This document shows positions 47,397 to 55,334 of a stretch of DNA of 64,000 nt, piece by piece. Under the pieces are notes generated by a model that saw nothing but the letters and a program-made list of their open reading frames with translations, made no database searches and was not told the origin of the DNA. Positions within the stretch are counted from its first letter, which is position 1. Each line of letters opens with the position of its first letter. The translations under genes were made by a program, and so were the position numbers. Source of the DNA: Paenibacillaceae bacterium (GTDB lineage Bacteria; Bacillota; Bacilli; Paenibacillales; NBRC-103111); contig JAQSYI010000005.1 in assembly GCA_029256185.1 (NCBI GenBank), positions 62,001-126,000 on the forward strand. The letters run 5' to 3'.

Positions 47397-48038
47397 CTAC
47401 AGATCCTTTTGCGAATAAATATCGGCCGACAGGCTCATGGAGCAGTATCCCGCAAGCAACGCCAGCACGAAAGGAAGCACCCCCAGCACCATTTCCGGAA
47501 AAACAGAACGGATTGTTTCCCCCACCGGACCCAGCAAGCGTCCCAACGCAGGCGCCACAAACGGGGTAAGGAACACGGGGAACATAAAGATATATTTCAT
47601 CCGTTCATAGCCGAAGCGATACTGAATGGGAATCAGCACGCCGAAGCCAAGAGCAACCAGCGCCAGCGTCCAGCCACAGGCACTTGCCCCCAGAGGCTCA
47701 AGGACAGTTGGAGCAGCAACGGACATAAGTCCGTAGATCAGCAGCACGGCGGCAAAGATGGCTGCAATCAGCAAATACTTGGCTTTAATCAGCATGGCTC
47801 GGGTGTAAGGAGCGGCAGTGAGCAGCACCGCGCCCCCCGTCTTCTCCTCAATGACCGCCACGGAGGTATAAATCAAATATTCTACAAATATAACCGTAGT
47901 AAACAGCGGGAGGAATCCGCCGCTCTCAAACGGCAGCTTGGCTGAGATAAACAGGGGCGCCAATACGGAAAACACCAACAGGACCGGCAGATGATTCTTG
48001 ACCAGCAGCAAATCCTTCTTCATCAGATGAAACAGCAT
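47397..48038 (-). CDS. ABC-2 type transporter permease
   Basis: A 213-residue membrane protein with six hydrophobic segments. It starts FHLMKKDLLLVKNHL and has FVEYLIYTSVAVIEEKTGGAVLLTAAPYTRAMLIKAKYL, the conserved part of PF13346-type permeases. It pairs with the ATPase gene 5 nt upstream; GGAGG is 8 nt before the ATG. The exported substrate is unknown; such YtrA-linked exporters often serve in envelope stress or antimicrobial resistance. Confidence 0.85.
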   Translation of the reverse strand: MLFHLMKKDLLLVKNHLPVLLVFSVLAPLFISAKLPFESGGFLPLFTTVIFVEYLIYTSVAVIEEKTGGAVLLTAAPYTRAMLIKAKYLLIAAIFAAVLLIYGLMSVAAPTVLEPLGASACGWTLALVALGFGVLIPIQYRFGYERMKYIFMFPVFLTPFVAPALGRLLGPVGETIRSVFPEMVLGVLPFVLALLAGYCSMSLSADIYSQKDL

Positions 48039-48043
48039 CCAGC

Positions 48044-48895
48044 CTACCTCCCCACATATGCCAGCATGATATCTTCAATAGCAGGCCGCTCCAGAAGCGC
48101 ACCGTTCATCGACCGCAGCACCTCATCCCTGCGGGCTGTTAATCCGGTAAACCCATATTCCGTCACATGCAAAGAAATGAACAGCTCCCGGACCTGCTCA
48201 TTGATCCAGCCCTTGTCCCCCTTCACCAGACTGTGGCGTTCCAGCAGTTGGTCCTTGTCTTCATGGAAGAGGAGCTTTCCTCTGTCAATCATCATGAGCG
48301 TATCCGCCACCTTATCCAGGTCCGATGTAACATGGGTAGAGAAAAAAACACTTTTCCCCTCTCCTCCCATAAACTCCAGCAGAATCTCCATCAGCTCCCT
48401 GCGGGTAAGCGGGTCCAGACCGCTGGTAGGCTCATCCATGACCAGCACCTCCGCATGGTGGGACAACGCCAGGGCCAGGGCATACTTCATCCGCATCCCC
48501 TTGGACAACTCGGCGATTTTCTGGTCAGACCGAAGCCCAAAGCGGTTCGTATAACTGTTGAAGGCCGCCTCATCCCACCGGGAGTAGGCAGGAGCTATAA
48601 TGCTTTTCATCTCCCGCAGAGACAGTCCGTCATAGAAATACCCTTCGTCCAGCACCACGCCAATCCGGTCCTTGAACTCCCGCTCATGACCGGCAAGCTC
48701 CTGCCCCATGAGTCTGACAGTTCCTTCATCGGGGATAGTTAAGCCTAGAATCGATTTGATCGTCGTAGTCTTGCCTGAGCCGTTCGCTCCGATGAACCCG
48801 GTGATACAGCCCTCCTGCAGCGAAAAATCCAGATGATCCAGCTTAAAGCGGTTATAGGTCTTCACAAGTCCGGACACTTCCAGGATCGCGTTCAT
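48044..48895 (-). CDS. ABC transporter ATP-binding protein
   Basis: A 283-residue ATPase: Walker A GANGSGKTTT, signature ELSKGMRMKYALALAL, Walker B VLVMDEPTSGLDP, and switch STHVTSDLDKVAD. The ATG at 48895 overlaps the upstream regulator stop as ATGA, so the two are translationally coupled; longer upstream starts would only read into the regulator gene. It energises the permease downstream. Confidence 0.94.
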   Translation of the reverse strand: MNAILEVSGLVKTYNRFKLDHLDFSLQEGCITGFIGANGSGKTTTIKSILGLTIPDEGTVRLMGQELAGHEREFKDRIGVVLDEGYFYDGLSLREMKSIIAPAYSRWDEAAFNSYTNRFGLRSDQKIAELSKGMRMKYALALALSHHAEVLVMDEPTSGLDPLTRRELMEILLEFMGGEGKSVFFSTHVTSDLDKVADTLMMIDRGKLLFHEDKDQLLERHSLVKGDKGWINEQVRELFISLHVTEYGFTGLTARRDEVLRSMNGALLERPAIEDIMLAYVGR

Positions 48896-49278
48896 TCGCC
48901 CTCTCCCTCCTCTTCCATAACCAGATTCATCATGGCCAGCAGTTCTTCCTTGCCTATCCCCAGAGAGCAGGCCACCCGCCACACCTCATGCAGCTTTAAT
49001 TCCACCTCATACCGTTTGGATTCGCGGAACAGCTCCATATTTTCCCGGGCGACATATGTGCCCTTGCCCGCTACGGTCACAACGAATCCTTCCGCTTCCA
49101 GCTCGTCATAAGCCTTCTTGGTGGTCAATACGCTGACCCGCAGATCCGTAGCCAGGGCGCGGATGGACGGCAGCAGCTCCCCCTCCGGCAGTTCTCCCCG
49201 CAGAATGGCGGCCCTGACCTGATCCTTGATCTGCTGGTACAAGGGCCGGTCGGACAGATTGCGGATAATAATCTTCAT
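48892..49278 (-). CDS. GntR-family regulator, YtrA subfamily
   Basis: A 128-residue regulator: the winged helix RPLYQQIKDQVRAAILRGELPEGELLPSIRALATDLRVSVLTTKKAYDELEAEGFV is followed by a short helical dimerisation tail, as in YtrA. It most likely represses its own ABC operon until a cell-wall-active compound or similar signal appears. The ATG at 49278 has GGTGGAG just upstream. The gap 49279-49592 holds its promoter region and the terminator of the next gene only. Confidence 0.9.
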   Translation of the reverse strand: MKIIIRNLSDRPLYQQIKDQVRAAILRGELPEGELLPSIRALATDLRVSVLTTKKAYDELEAEGFVVTVAGKGTYVARENMELFRESKRYEVELKLHEVWRVACSLGIGKEELLAMMNLVMEEEGEGE

Positions 49279-49411
49279 CGCTCCACCCTTCCAACAACTG
49301 TACATGTTATACATATACAGAATAAACAGTATACACACATGATAAGGGATATCCTATATTTTTGCAATGAAAAAAGGTCAGATACTTTCCTAAGCATGCC
49401 TTCATGGTAAA

Positions 49412-49443
49412 AACCTGACGGAAAATTACCGCCAGGTCAGGTT
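49412..49443 (-). terminator. Rho-independent terminator after the AraC gene
   Basis: On the minus strand AACCTGAC pairs with GTCAGGTT, with an inner CGG/CCG, followed by TTTTT. Confidence 0.75.
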
Positions 49444-49592
49444 GGAGAAGCTCTTGTTGTGATTCGTTTATTTTAAGCTGATGCTTGTATAAGATGATCC
49501 CTCTCCCCTGCGGTCCATGCAGCGTGCGGCCAAAAGCGGGTGTAAAGCGTTTGATCCATACACCCCGCCGGTTGCACAGGGAAAAAATGCTA

Positions 49593-50474
49593 TCAGCGGT
49601 GCTTCATCCGGTATTGTCTGGGTGTCATCAGCAGATGCTGCTTGAACAGCTTGTTGAAATGGCTGAGGTCGCCGATGCCTACATTTACCGCGATGTCGAC
49701 GATCTTGGCTTCACTCTCCCGAAGCGGCTTAAGAGAAGCGCGGATTCTCACCTCGTTGCGGTATTCCGTGAAGGTCCGGCCGGTCAATTGCTTGAATTTT
49801 CCGGTGAAGGCGGTTTGGCTCATGCCGCACATGCGGCATACCTGCTCCAGATGGATCGGCTCGGCGTAATGACGGTCCACGAATTCGCACAGCTTGGCGA
49901 TTGCCTTGGATTCGTTGCTGTCGAATACCGGCTTGACCACGCCATGTCCATAACAGCGGCTTAAGAATACCAGCAGCTCCACCAACAGGGCCAGGATGGA
50001 AATGCGGTATCCCAGGGCCTTCTCCCGAAACTCCCCCACAATCCGGTCCAGCCTTCGTCTTACCTCCTGCCCCTCCAGCAGCGACAGCTTCAGATGGGAA
50101 TCGAAATCCAGCTCCCGCCGGAGAAAGGGCTCCATATAGAAAAAGTCGAGAAAGGACGTCACCTGCGACAGGGATTCCAGCACGGGAGCCAGAAAAGACG
50201 GCATAAACATCACGTTGTAGATCTCCAGGGGAGTGCCTCCGGCCACACGGTAATCATGCCGAACGCCCGGCGGGATCACGAAAATATCTCCCTTGGTAAT
50301 GGGATAGGAATCGCCCTTGTACAAGTGCTCGCCATGGCCGTCCGCCACATATACCAGCTCGATAAACTCATGATAATGAGGGGACAACGGACGGGTAGGC
50401 AGCGTCAAGTAAGGAAATATCCCGAAGGGAAATTCCCCGCTCTCCAGAAATGACTCCTTGGCATACAGCAGCAT
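49593..50474 (-). CDS. AraC-family regulator
   Basis: A 293-residue regulator with an N-terminal cupin-like sensor (LSPHYHEFIELVYVADGHGEHLYKGDSYPITKGDIFVIPPGVRHDY) and a C-terminal HTH_18 domain (IHLEQVCRMCGMSQTAFTGKFKQLTGRTFTEYRNEVRI...DIAVNVGIGDLSHFNKLFKQHLLMTPRQYR). The ATG at 50474 has GGAGG 10 nt upstream; upstream in-frame ATGs lack a binding site. It is divergent from the GH78-like gene at 50672, which it most likely controls. Confidence 0.88.
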   Translation of the reverse strand: MLLYAKESFLESGEFPFGIFPYLTLPTRPLSPHYHEFIELVYVADGHGEHLYKGDSYPITKGDIFVIPPGVRHDYRVAGGTPLEIYNVMFMPSFLAPVLESLSQVTSFLDFFYMEPFLRRELDFDSHLKLSLLEGQEVRRRLDRIVGEFREKALGYRISILALLVELLVFLSRCYGHGVVKPVFDSNESKAIAKLCEFVDRHYAEPIHLEQVCRMCGMSQTAFTGKFKQLTGRTFTEYRNEVRIRASLKPLRESEAKIVDIAVNVGIGDLSHFNKLFKQHLLMTPRQYRMKHR

Positions 50475-50671
50475 AATCGTCTCGCCTCCATGCATCCGCC
50501 TGAAACGGCTATCCGCTCCGGGTATACGGTTGGATTCACTACATATTCTAAGCAAGTCCGCCATCCGCGTCAATCCGCCTCAATTCTCCGTCAGATTGCC
50601 CAAGATTTGCGGCGTGTGATGGGCTATCCTCAAGAGTAGGAATCTATCAGCAGCAGAAAGGCGGTATCGGG

Positions 50672-52849
50672 ATGAACCGTTTAGGCACAGCCAAATGGAT
50701 TATGGATCAACGGTTTGAGGGATTGGCTCCCATTCATATCTATCATAAGGAAAATGCGGGTGCAGTAAAGCATGAGCATAAGGAGGAGCTGCAAAACGTC
50801 CACATGCTCGTCAGAAAGTCAGTAACGCTTCAAGAAGTCCCAAGGGAAGCCTTCATCGATATTACCGCTGACGATTATTACAAATTATACGTCAACGGAC
50901 AATTCGTCGGACAAGGGCCTGCCCAGGGGGTTCATGATCATTATTTCTACAATACACATGCGGTGGAGAACTACCTTCACGATGGCGAAAATATCATAGC
51001 CGTCCACGTCTATTACCACGGCCTGATCTCCCGCTCCTACAGCAGCGGGGATTACCGGCAGGGTATGGCCGCCCGTCTCCTGGTAGACGGGGAAACAGCG
51101 GCACAGTCGGACAGCAGTTGGAAATACAGCCTGGCGGCCGAGTACAGCAGCGCCGGGATCATCGGCTACAATACACAATACCTGGAGAATATCGACAGCC
51201 GCTTGCGCCGCAAAGGCTGGAAGGAAGCAGGCTTCGACGACTCCGGCTGGCTGGCCGCCTGTGAGCACCCCGGAGATGATCACCTTCCGGTGTCGCAGCC
51301 TACCCCGCCGCTCTCTGTTTACCGGCAGGCTCCCACACGGATAGAACCCGTTGAAGGCGGGATGCTGCTGGACTTCGGGCATGAGATTACCGGACAATTC
51401 ACCGCCCGCGCCAAGGGCAGAGCGGGCCGGACCGTGGAGATCCGCTGCGGAGAAGAACTGCAGGACCTGGGACGGGTCCGGTATGAGATGAGATGCAATT
51501 GCACCTACAAGGAAACCTGGACCCTGTCCGGGGAATGGGATGAGCCTGAATTCTACGACTACAAGGCCTTCCGCTATGTGGAGGTGCTGTCTGATGCCGA
51601 TGTGGAGTTTGAGCCCGGCTCTCTCGCCGCAATCGTGCGGCATTATCCGCTGGAAGAGGATGCGTGCCGCTTCGACTCCTCCAGCCCGCTGCTCAATTCC
51701 ATCTGGAGCATCTGCAGCAACGGCGTGCAATTCGGCACCCAGGAGAATTATGTGGATTGCCCTTCGCGGGAGAAAGGCCAATACCTCGGGGACAACACCA
51801 TTATTACCCACGCCCACGCCTACCTGTCGGGCGACCTGCGCATGTTCCGCAAGGCGCTCCAGGACTTCGCGGTGTTTTCCGCCAAGGTCTGTCCGGGCTT
51901 GATGGCTGTGGCCCCGGGAAACTTCATGCAGGAAATCGCCGATTTCTCCCTGCAATGGCCCATGCAGCTGCTGCAATACTACCGGCTGAGCGGGGATAGA
52001 GCCTTTTTGGAGGAAATGTACCCCGTAGCGGAGGGAATCATGCGCTATTTCCGCGCCTTCAAACGGGAGGACGGCCTGCTTGATTCCGTCAATGACAAGT
52101 GGAATCTGGTGGATTGGCCGGAGAATCTGCGGGACGGCTACGATTTCTCTCTGGTCCGGGGAGACACCCGCGGCATGCACAATGTGATTAACGCCTTCTA
52201 TTACGGAGCGTTGGGCACCATGAATGAAATCCGCGCAATTCTGCAGCTCCCCCGGGACGGGCAGGAGGCGGACAGCTTCCGCGAGGCCTTCCGCCGCGTC
52301 TTCTATGATCAGGAGGTGCGCCTGTTCGTCGATGCCGAAGGGTCGCGTCACAGCTCGCTGCATGCCAACGTCCTTCCCCTCCTGTTCGGCCTGGCCCCGG
52401 AGGAGGCTGTCCAGCCCATTGTCGGGCTTATCCGCGAGAAACGCTTGAGCTGCGGCGTCTACATGGCTTATTTCGTGCTGAAGGCTCTGGCGGCGGCGCG
52501 GGAATACGGTCTGCTCTATGAATTGATTGCAGCAGACGATCTCCATTCCTGGGGCAATATGGTCAAGGAAGGGGCTACTACCTGCTTCGAGGCGTGGTCC
52601 AAGGATTTGAAGTGGAACACCAGCCTGTGCCATCCTTGGGCAAGCGCGCCTGTTCCCCTGCTGATTGAGGAAATCATCGGCTTGAATCCTGCCGAGCCGG
52701 GCTGGGGCAAGCTCCGTTTCACCCCCCATATCCCCGATTCCCTTGCCCGGATCAAACTAAGCTTCCGGATTCCTGCCGGAGAGGTGCGCTTCGAGTACGA
52801 CAACGGGAGTGTCAGTCTCTCCGTGCCCGAGGGAGTTGCGGTCATTTAA
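50672..52849 (+). CDS. GH78-like alpha-L-rhamnosidase
   Basis: A 725-residue protein. An N-terminal galactose-binding-like sandwich (ITADDYYKLYVNGQFVGQGP) is followed by a concanavalin-like domain and the (alpha/alpha)6 barrel with VDCPSREKGQYLGD (361-374), at the place of the GH78 motif DCPxRDExxGWxGD. The REK lacks the usual RDE pattern; E367 is the candidate acid. GATTCFEAW...SLCHPWASAP is the second conserved block. There is no signal peptide, so it acts on imported oligosaccharides. Substrate specificity within GH78 is open. Confidence 0.82.
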   Translation: MNRLGTAKWIMDQRFEGLAPIHIYHKENAGAVKHEHKEELQNVHMLVRKSVTLQEVPREAFIDITADDYYKLYVNGQFVGQGPAQGVHDHYFYNTHAVENYLHDGENIIAVHVYYHGLISRSYSSGDYRQGMAARLLVDGETAAQSDSSWKYSLAAEYSSAGIIGYNTQYLENIDSRLRRKGWKEAGFDDSGWLAACEHPGDDHLPVSQPTPPLSVYRQAPTRIEPVEGGMLLDFGHEITGQFTARAKGRAGRTVEIRCGEELQDLGRVRYEMRCNCTYKETWTLSGEWDEPEFYDYKAFRYVEVLSDADVEFEPGSLAAIVRHYPLEEDACRFDSSSPLLNSIWSICSNGVQFGTQENYVDCPSREKGQYLGDNTIITHAHAYLSGDLRMFRKALQDFAVFSAKVCPGLMAVAPGNFMQEIADFSLQWPMQLLQYYRLSGDRAFLEEMYPVAEGIMRYFRAFKREDGLLDSVNDKWNLVDWPENLRDGYDFSLVRGDTRGMHNVINAFYYGALGTMNEIRAILQLPRDGQEADSFREAFRRVFYDQEVRLFVDAEGSRHSSLHANVLPLLFGLAPEEAVQPIVGLIREKRLSCGVYMAYFVLKALAAAREYGLLYELIAADDLHSWGNMVKEGATTCFEAWSKDLKWNTSLCHPWASAPVPLLIEEIIGLNPAEPGWGKLRFTPHIPDSLARIKLSFRIPAGEVRFEYDNGSVSLSVPEGVAVI

Positions 52850-52879
52850 CCGGATAAGAATCCGCCGAAAAATTGACCG

Positions 52880-52908
52880 TTGCATTCATGAGACAAACTC
52901 AGTATAAT
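52880..52908 (+). promoter_or_regulatory. hisS promoter
   Basis: TTGCAT and TATAAT are separated by 17 bp. The predicted start near 52915 gives an RNA leader of about 200 nt before hisS. Confidence 0.65.
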
Positions 52909-52939
52909 CGGTTTAACCGTTTATGAAGGGGATTGCCAT

Positions 52940-52993
52940 ATGTCAGCAGCCGGAGCCGTCTTCAATCTTCATTATTATCACAAAAAGCGTTAG
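52940..52993 (+). CDS. Possible 17-residue leader peptide with histidine codons
   Basis: The frame MSAAGAVFNLHYYHKKR ends in TAG. AAGGGG lies 8 nt before its ATG. Two histidine codons (CAT, CAC) flank two tyrosine codons near the end, just before the first hairpin, whose 5' arm contains the stop codon. It could make hisS expression respond to histidyl-tRNA charging. Two histidines among 17 could also be chance. Confidence 0.4.
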   Translation: MSAAGAVFNLHYYHKKR

Positions 52994-53088
52994 CACCCCT
53001 GACTTTCTACAGGGTGGGCTAACGCTTCCCGCGTTGGCCTCCCTGCGGCATACAAACGCGCAGGACCAAGAGGTCCGGCGCGTTTTTT
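52985..53088 (+). promoter_or_regulatory. hisS leader: attenuator with competing hairpins, T-box-like antiterminator
   Basis: Hairpin 1 pairs AAGCGTTAGC (52985-52994) with GCTAACGCTT (53018-53027). The alternative pairs CAGGG (53010) with CCCTG (53041) and CTAACGC (53019) with GCGTTGG (53031), leaving TGGG (53015-53018) as a bulge, as in a T-box antiterminator; UGGG would fit the CCCA end of tRNAHis. A terminator follows: AAACGCGC-a-GGACC-aaga-GGTCC-g-GCGCGTTT (53054-53085) and a T run. No T-box stem I was recognised. Confidence 0.55.
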
Positions 53089-53118
53089 ATTTTATGCCAA
53101 CCGAAAGGAAGAGGACAA

Positions 53119-54423
53119 ATGCAAAATGTAAAAGGAACAGCGGATTTTTGGGGCAAGGAGCAAGCCGTGCGGGATATGATCCGGTCGAAGCTGGAGAGGC
53201 TGTTCAAGCTGTACGATTTTGAACGGACGGATACGGCGGTGCTGAACGAAATGGAGCTGCTGGCCTCCAAATACGGGGGCGGAGACGAGATTCTGAAGGA
53301 AGTCTACCGGCTAAGGGATCAGGGAGGAAGGAATCTGGGCCTCCGCTATGACCTCACCCTGCCCTTCGCCAAATTGCTGGCGCAGAATCCGGGACTGCCC
53401 CTACCCTTCAAGCGCTATGAGATCGGCAAGGTGTTCCGGGATGGTCCGGTGAAAAAGGGAAGGCTGCGGGAATTCATCCAATGCGATGCGGATATTGCCG
53501 GGGCGGAGGGGCCTGAGGCCGAAGCGGAGCTGATGCAGCTTGCGGCGGAGGCATTCCGCGAACTGGGAATCGCCGTGGAGATCCGCTGGAACAACCGCCG
53601 TTTTCTGGGGGAGCTGCTGGCCGCAGTGGAGGTTCCGTCTGGCAAGAGCTTGTCCGTGATGCTGACTCTCGATAAGCTTGCCAAATTGGAAACAGCCGAG
53701 GTCAAAAACGAGCTGCTGGCCAAGGGCCTGCAAGAAACGGTCTCGGCTGCGGTTCTGCAATTGGCGGACTGTAAAAATCCGGACTTCGGGGAGCTGTGCA
53801 GGGAGTTCGGCCTGGAGCAAGGGGCTGGCGCTGCGGAGGTCCGGGCGCTGCAAAGCCTGATCAACGCCGCCGGGCTGAAGGAAATCTGCCGCTTCGATCC
53901 GTTTTTGTCCCGGGGGCTCTCCTTCTACACGGGAACGGTATACGAAATATTCGCTTCCTCCGGCGAATTTGTCTCCAGTCTGGGAGGAGGCGGGCGCTAT
54001 GACGCCATCACCGGCAGACTGGCCGGCAGCGGGGACGCGGCCATTTGTCCCATGGCAGGCTTGTCCTTCGGCATCGAGTCCATAGCCGAGCTGCTGAAGG
54101 AGCGTCCGCTCCAGACGGCCGCAGCTCCTGCCGCTGCAGTGATTCCCATCGGCGCCATGTCGGCGGAGGCGTTGCAGGCGGCCGCCCTGCTCCGCGAAAG
54201 CGGAATCCGCACATCCACGGAGCTGACCGGACGGAAGCTGAAGAAGGCCCTTGCTGCCGCAGATTCCCGCGGCGTCCGTTACGCCCTGCTGATCGGCGGA
54301 GATGAGGCCGTCCAGGGCATGGTCCGGCTGAAGGACATGGCCTGCCGCACCGAGACAGTCATGCCGCTGGAGCAGGCCGTGCTGATCATCGGCAAGAATG
54401 CGGGCGCAGCGGATTGGAGCTGA
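53119..54423 (+). CDS. hisS: Histidyl-tRNA synthetase, archaeal/eukaryotic-like type
   Basis: A 434-residue class II synthetase. Motif 1 region QNVKGTADFWG...; LGLRYDLTLPFAKLLAQNP; motif 2 FRDGPVKKGRLREFIQCDADIAG; histidine-binding RGLSFYTGTVYEIF; motif 3 region GGGGRYDAITG; then an anticodon-binding domain (VIPIGAMSAEALQAA...). LRYDLT and QCDADI resemble archaeal/eukaryotic HisRS more than the usual bacterial LRPEGT form, so this may be a second HisRS. HisZ is less likely, since the histidine-A motif is complete. GGAAGAGG precedes the ATG. Confidence 0.88.
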   Translation: MQNVKGTADFWGKEQAVRDMIRSKLERLFKLYDFERTDTAVLNEMELLASKYGGGDEILKEVYRLRDQGGRNLGLRYDLTLPFAKLLAQNPGLPLPFKRYEIGKVFRDGPVKKGRLREFIQCDADIAGAEGPEAEAELMQLAAEAFRELGIAVEIRWNNRRFLGELLAAVEVPSGKSLSVMLTLDKLAKLETAEVKNELLAKGLQETVSAAVLQLADCKNPDFGELCREFGLEQGAGAAEVRALQSLINAAGLKEICRFDPFLSRGLSFYTGTVYEIFASSGEFVSSLGGGGRYDAITGRLAGSGDAAICPMAGLSFGIESIAELLKERPLQTAAAPAAAVIPIGAMSAEALQAAALLRESGIRTSTELTGRKLKKALAAADSRGVRYALLIGGDEAVQGMVRLKDMACRTETVMPLEQAVLIIGKNAGAADWS

Positions 54424-54574
54424 AGCCCGCTGCCGGCCATTACCGGGGCAAGGCGCCTGCGGGGCAGGCAGACAGCAGTGACGGGACATAGGCGGGCAAA
54501 GGAGCTTGTACCAGCGGCAAGGGGTAACAGGACAATGATCCGGCAACGGAAAAGCAACTCCTGCAGCCCACCGC

Positions 54575-55207
54575 TTACGGCTTCCTGGCGGTTAAATAGC
54601 GCAGCTTGTACGTTTTCTCCCGGTTATCGCCGTACCGCAGCGTTTCATCGACCGAACCCGCCTCCAGCACCTCGAAGGCGGCGAACTGCTTCACCAGCTC
54701 CTTGCCGGTGAAAAAATGCGCATATTTGCCGGGCATATACGCATAGGTGCCTTCTTCAATCTGTTCCCCTTGACCGTAGTGGCTGTCCTCATCCGAGAAG
54801 CAGGTCAGATAGATCAGGCCGCCGCAGGCCAGCCACTTGAAACAATTGGCAACAAGCTGCTCCCGCTCCTCCTGCAAAAACAGGTGAATGACATCATAGG
54901 CATAGATGCCGTCATACAAACCGCCTGCGATGGAGGGCTCAAGCACCGAGCCCTGCCGGAACAGGGTATCCGGGTCCCATTCCGCGGCAAGCGCAATAGC
55001 TTCCCCGGATAGCTCCACGGCTTCCGTCCGCATCCCCGCCTCACGCGAAAAGACCCTGGTGTTGCGCCCATAGCCTGCTCCCGGCACCAGAATCCGCGTG
55101 GCTCCGTGCCGCTTGAACAGTTCCTTGGCCGCAACCGCCGTCGGGCTGGGGTCCGTGCCCCAGATCATGCCGCCTTCCTTGAACCTGTCGCTCCAATAAT
55201 CGCTCAT
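54575..55207 (-). CDS. SAM-dependent methyltransferase (TehB-like)
   Basis: A 210-residue class I methyltransferase. It starts MSDYWSDRFKEGGMIWGTDPSPTA; motif I is ILVPGAGYGRNTRVF, followed by VELSGEAIALA, YDGIYAYDVIHLFL and LACGGLIYLTCFSDED. TehB-like proteins methylate small molecules or metalloid oxyanions; the substrate is unknown. The ATG at 55207 has GAGGAGGG 11 nt upstream. It is convergent with hisS; the 150-bp gap between them shows no clear terminator. Confidence 0.82.
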   Translation of the reverse strand: MSDYWSDRFKEGGMIWGTDPSPTAVAAKELFKRHGATRILVPGAGYGRNTRVFSREAGMRTEAVELSGEAIALAAEWDPDTLFRQGSVLEPSIAGGLYDGIYAYDVIHLFLQEEREQLVANCFKWLACGGLIYLTCFSDEDSHYGQGEQIEEGTYAYMPGKYAHFFTGKELVKQFAAFEVLEAGSVDETLRYGDNREKTYKLRYLTARKP

Positions 55208-55334
55208 ATTATGACATTCCCTCCTCTGCCGCGCAATCGTCTCTCCATCGTAATTCAGGAAGTAGCCGGCCGCAAGTACCAACGGAAACATGTCCGGTAA
55301 AATTCGCGATTGTTTACGGTTTGACGCTTGCTTA

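Noticed and set aside
50885..52729. 614-codon open frame on the minus strand
   Set aside because: Antisense to the GH78-like gene, whose protein sequence is clearly conserved; the opposite frame has no recognisable features.
52915..53118. Firm call of a canonical T-box riboswitch
   Set aside because: The antiterminator and TGGG bulge fit, but I could not find stem I, the specifier loop or the other conserved T-box elements.
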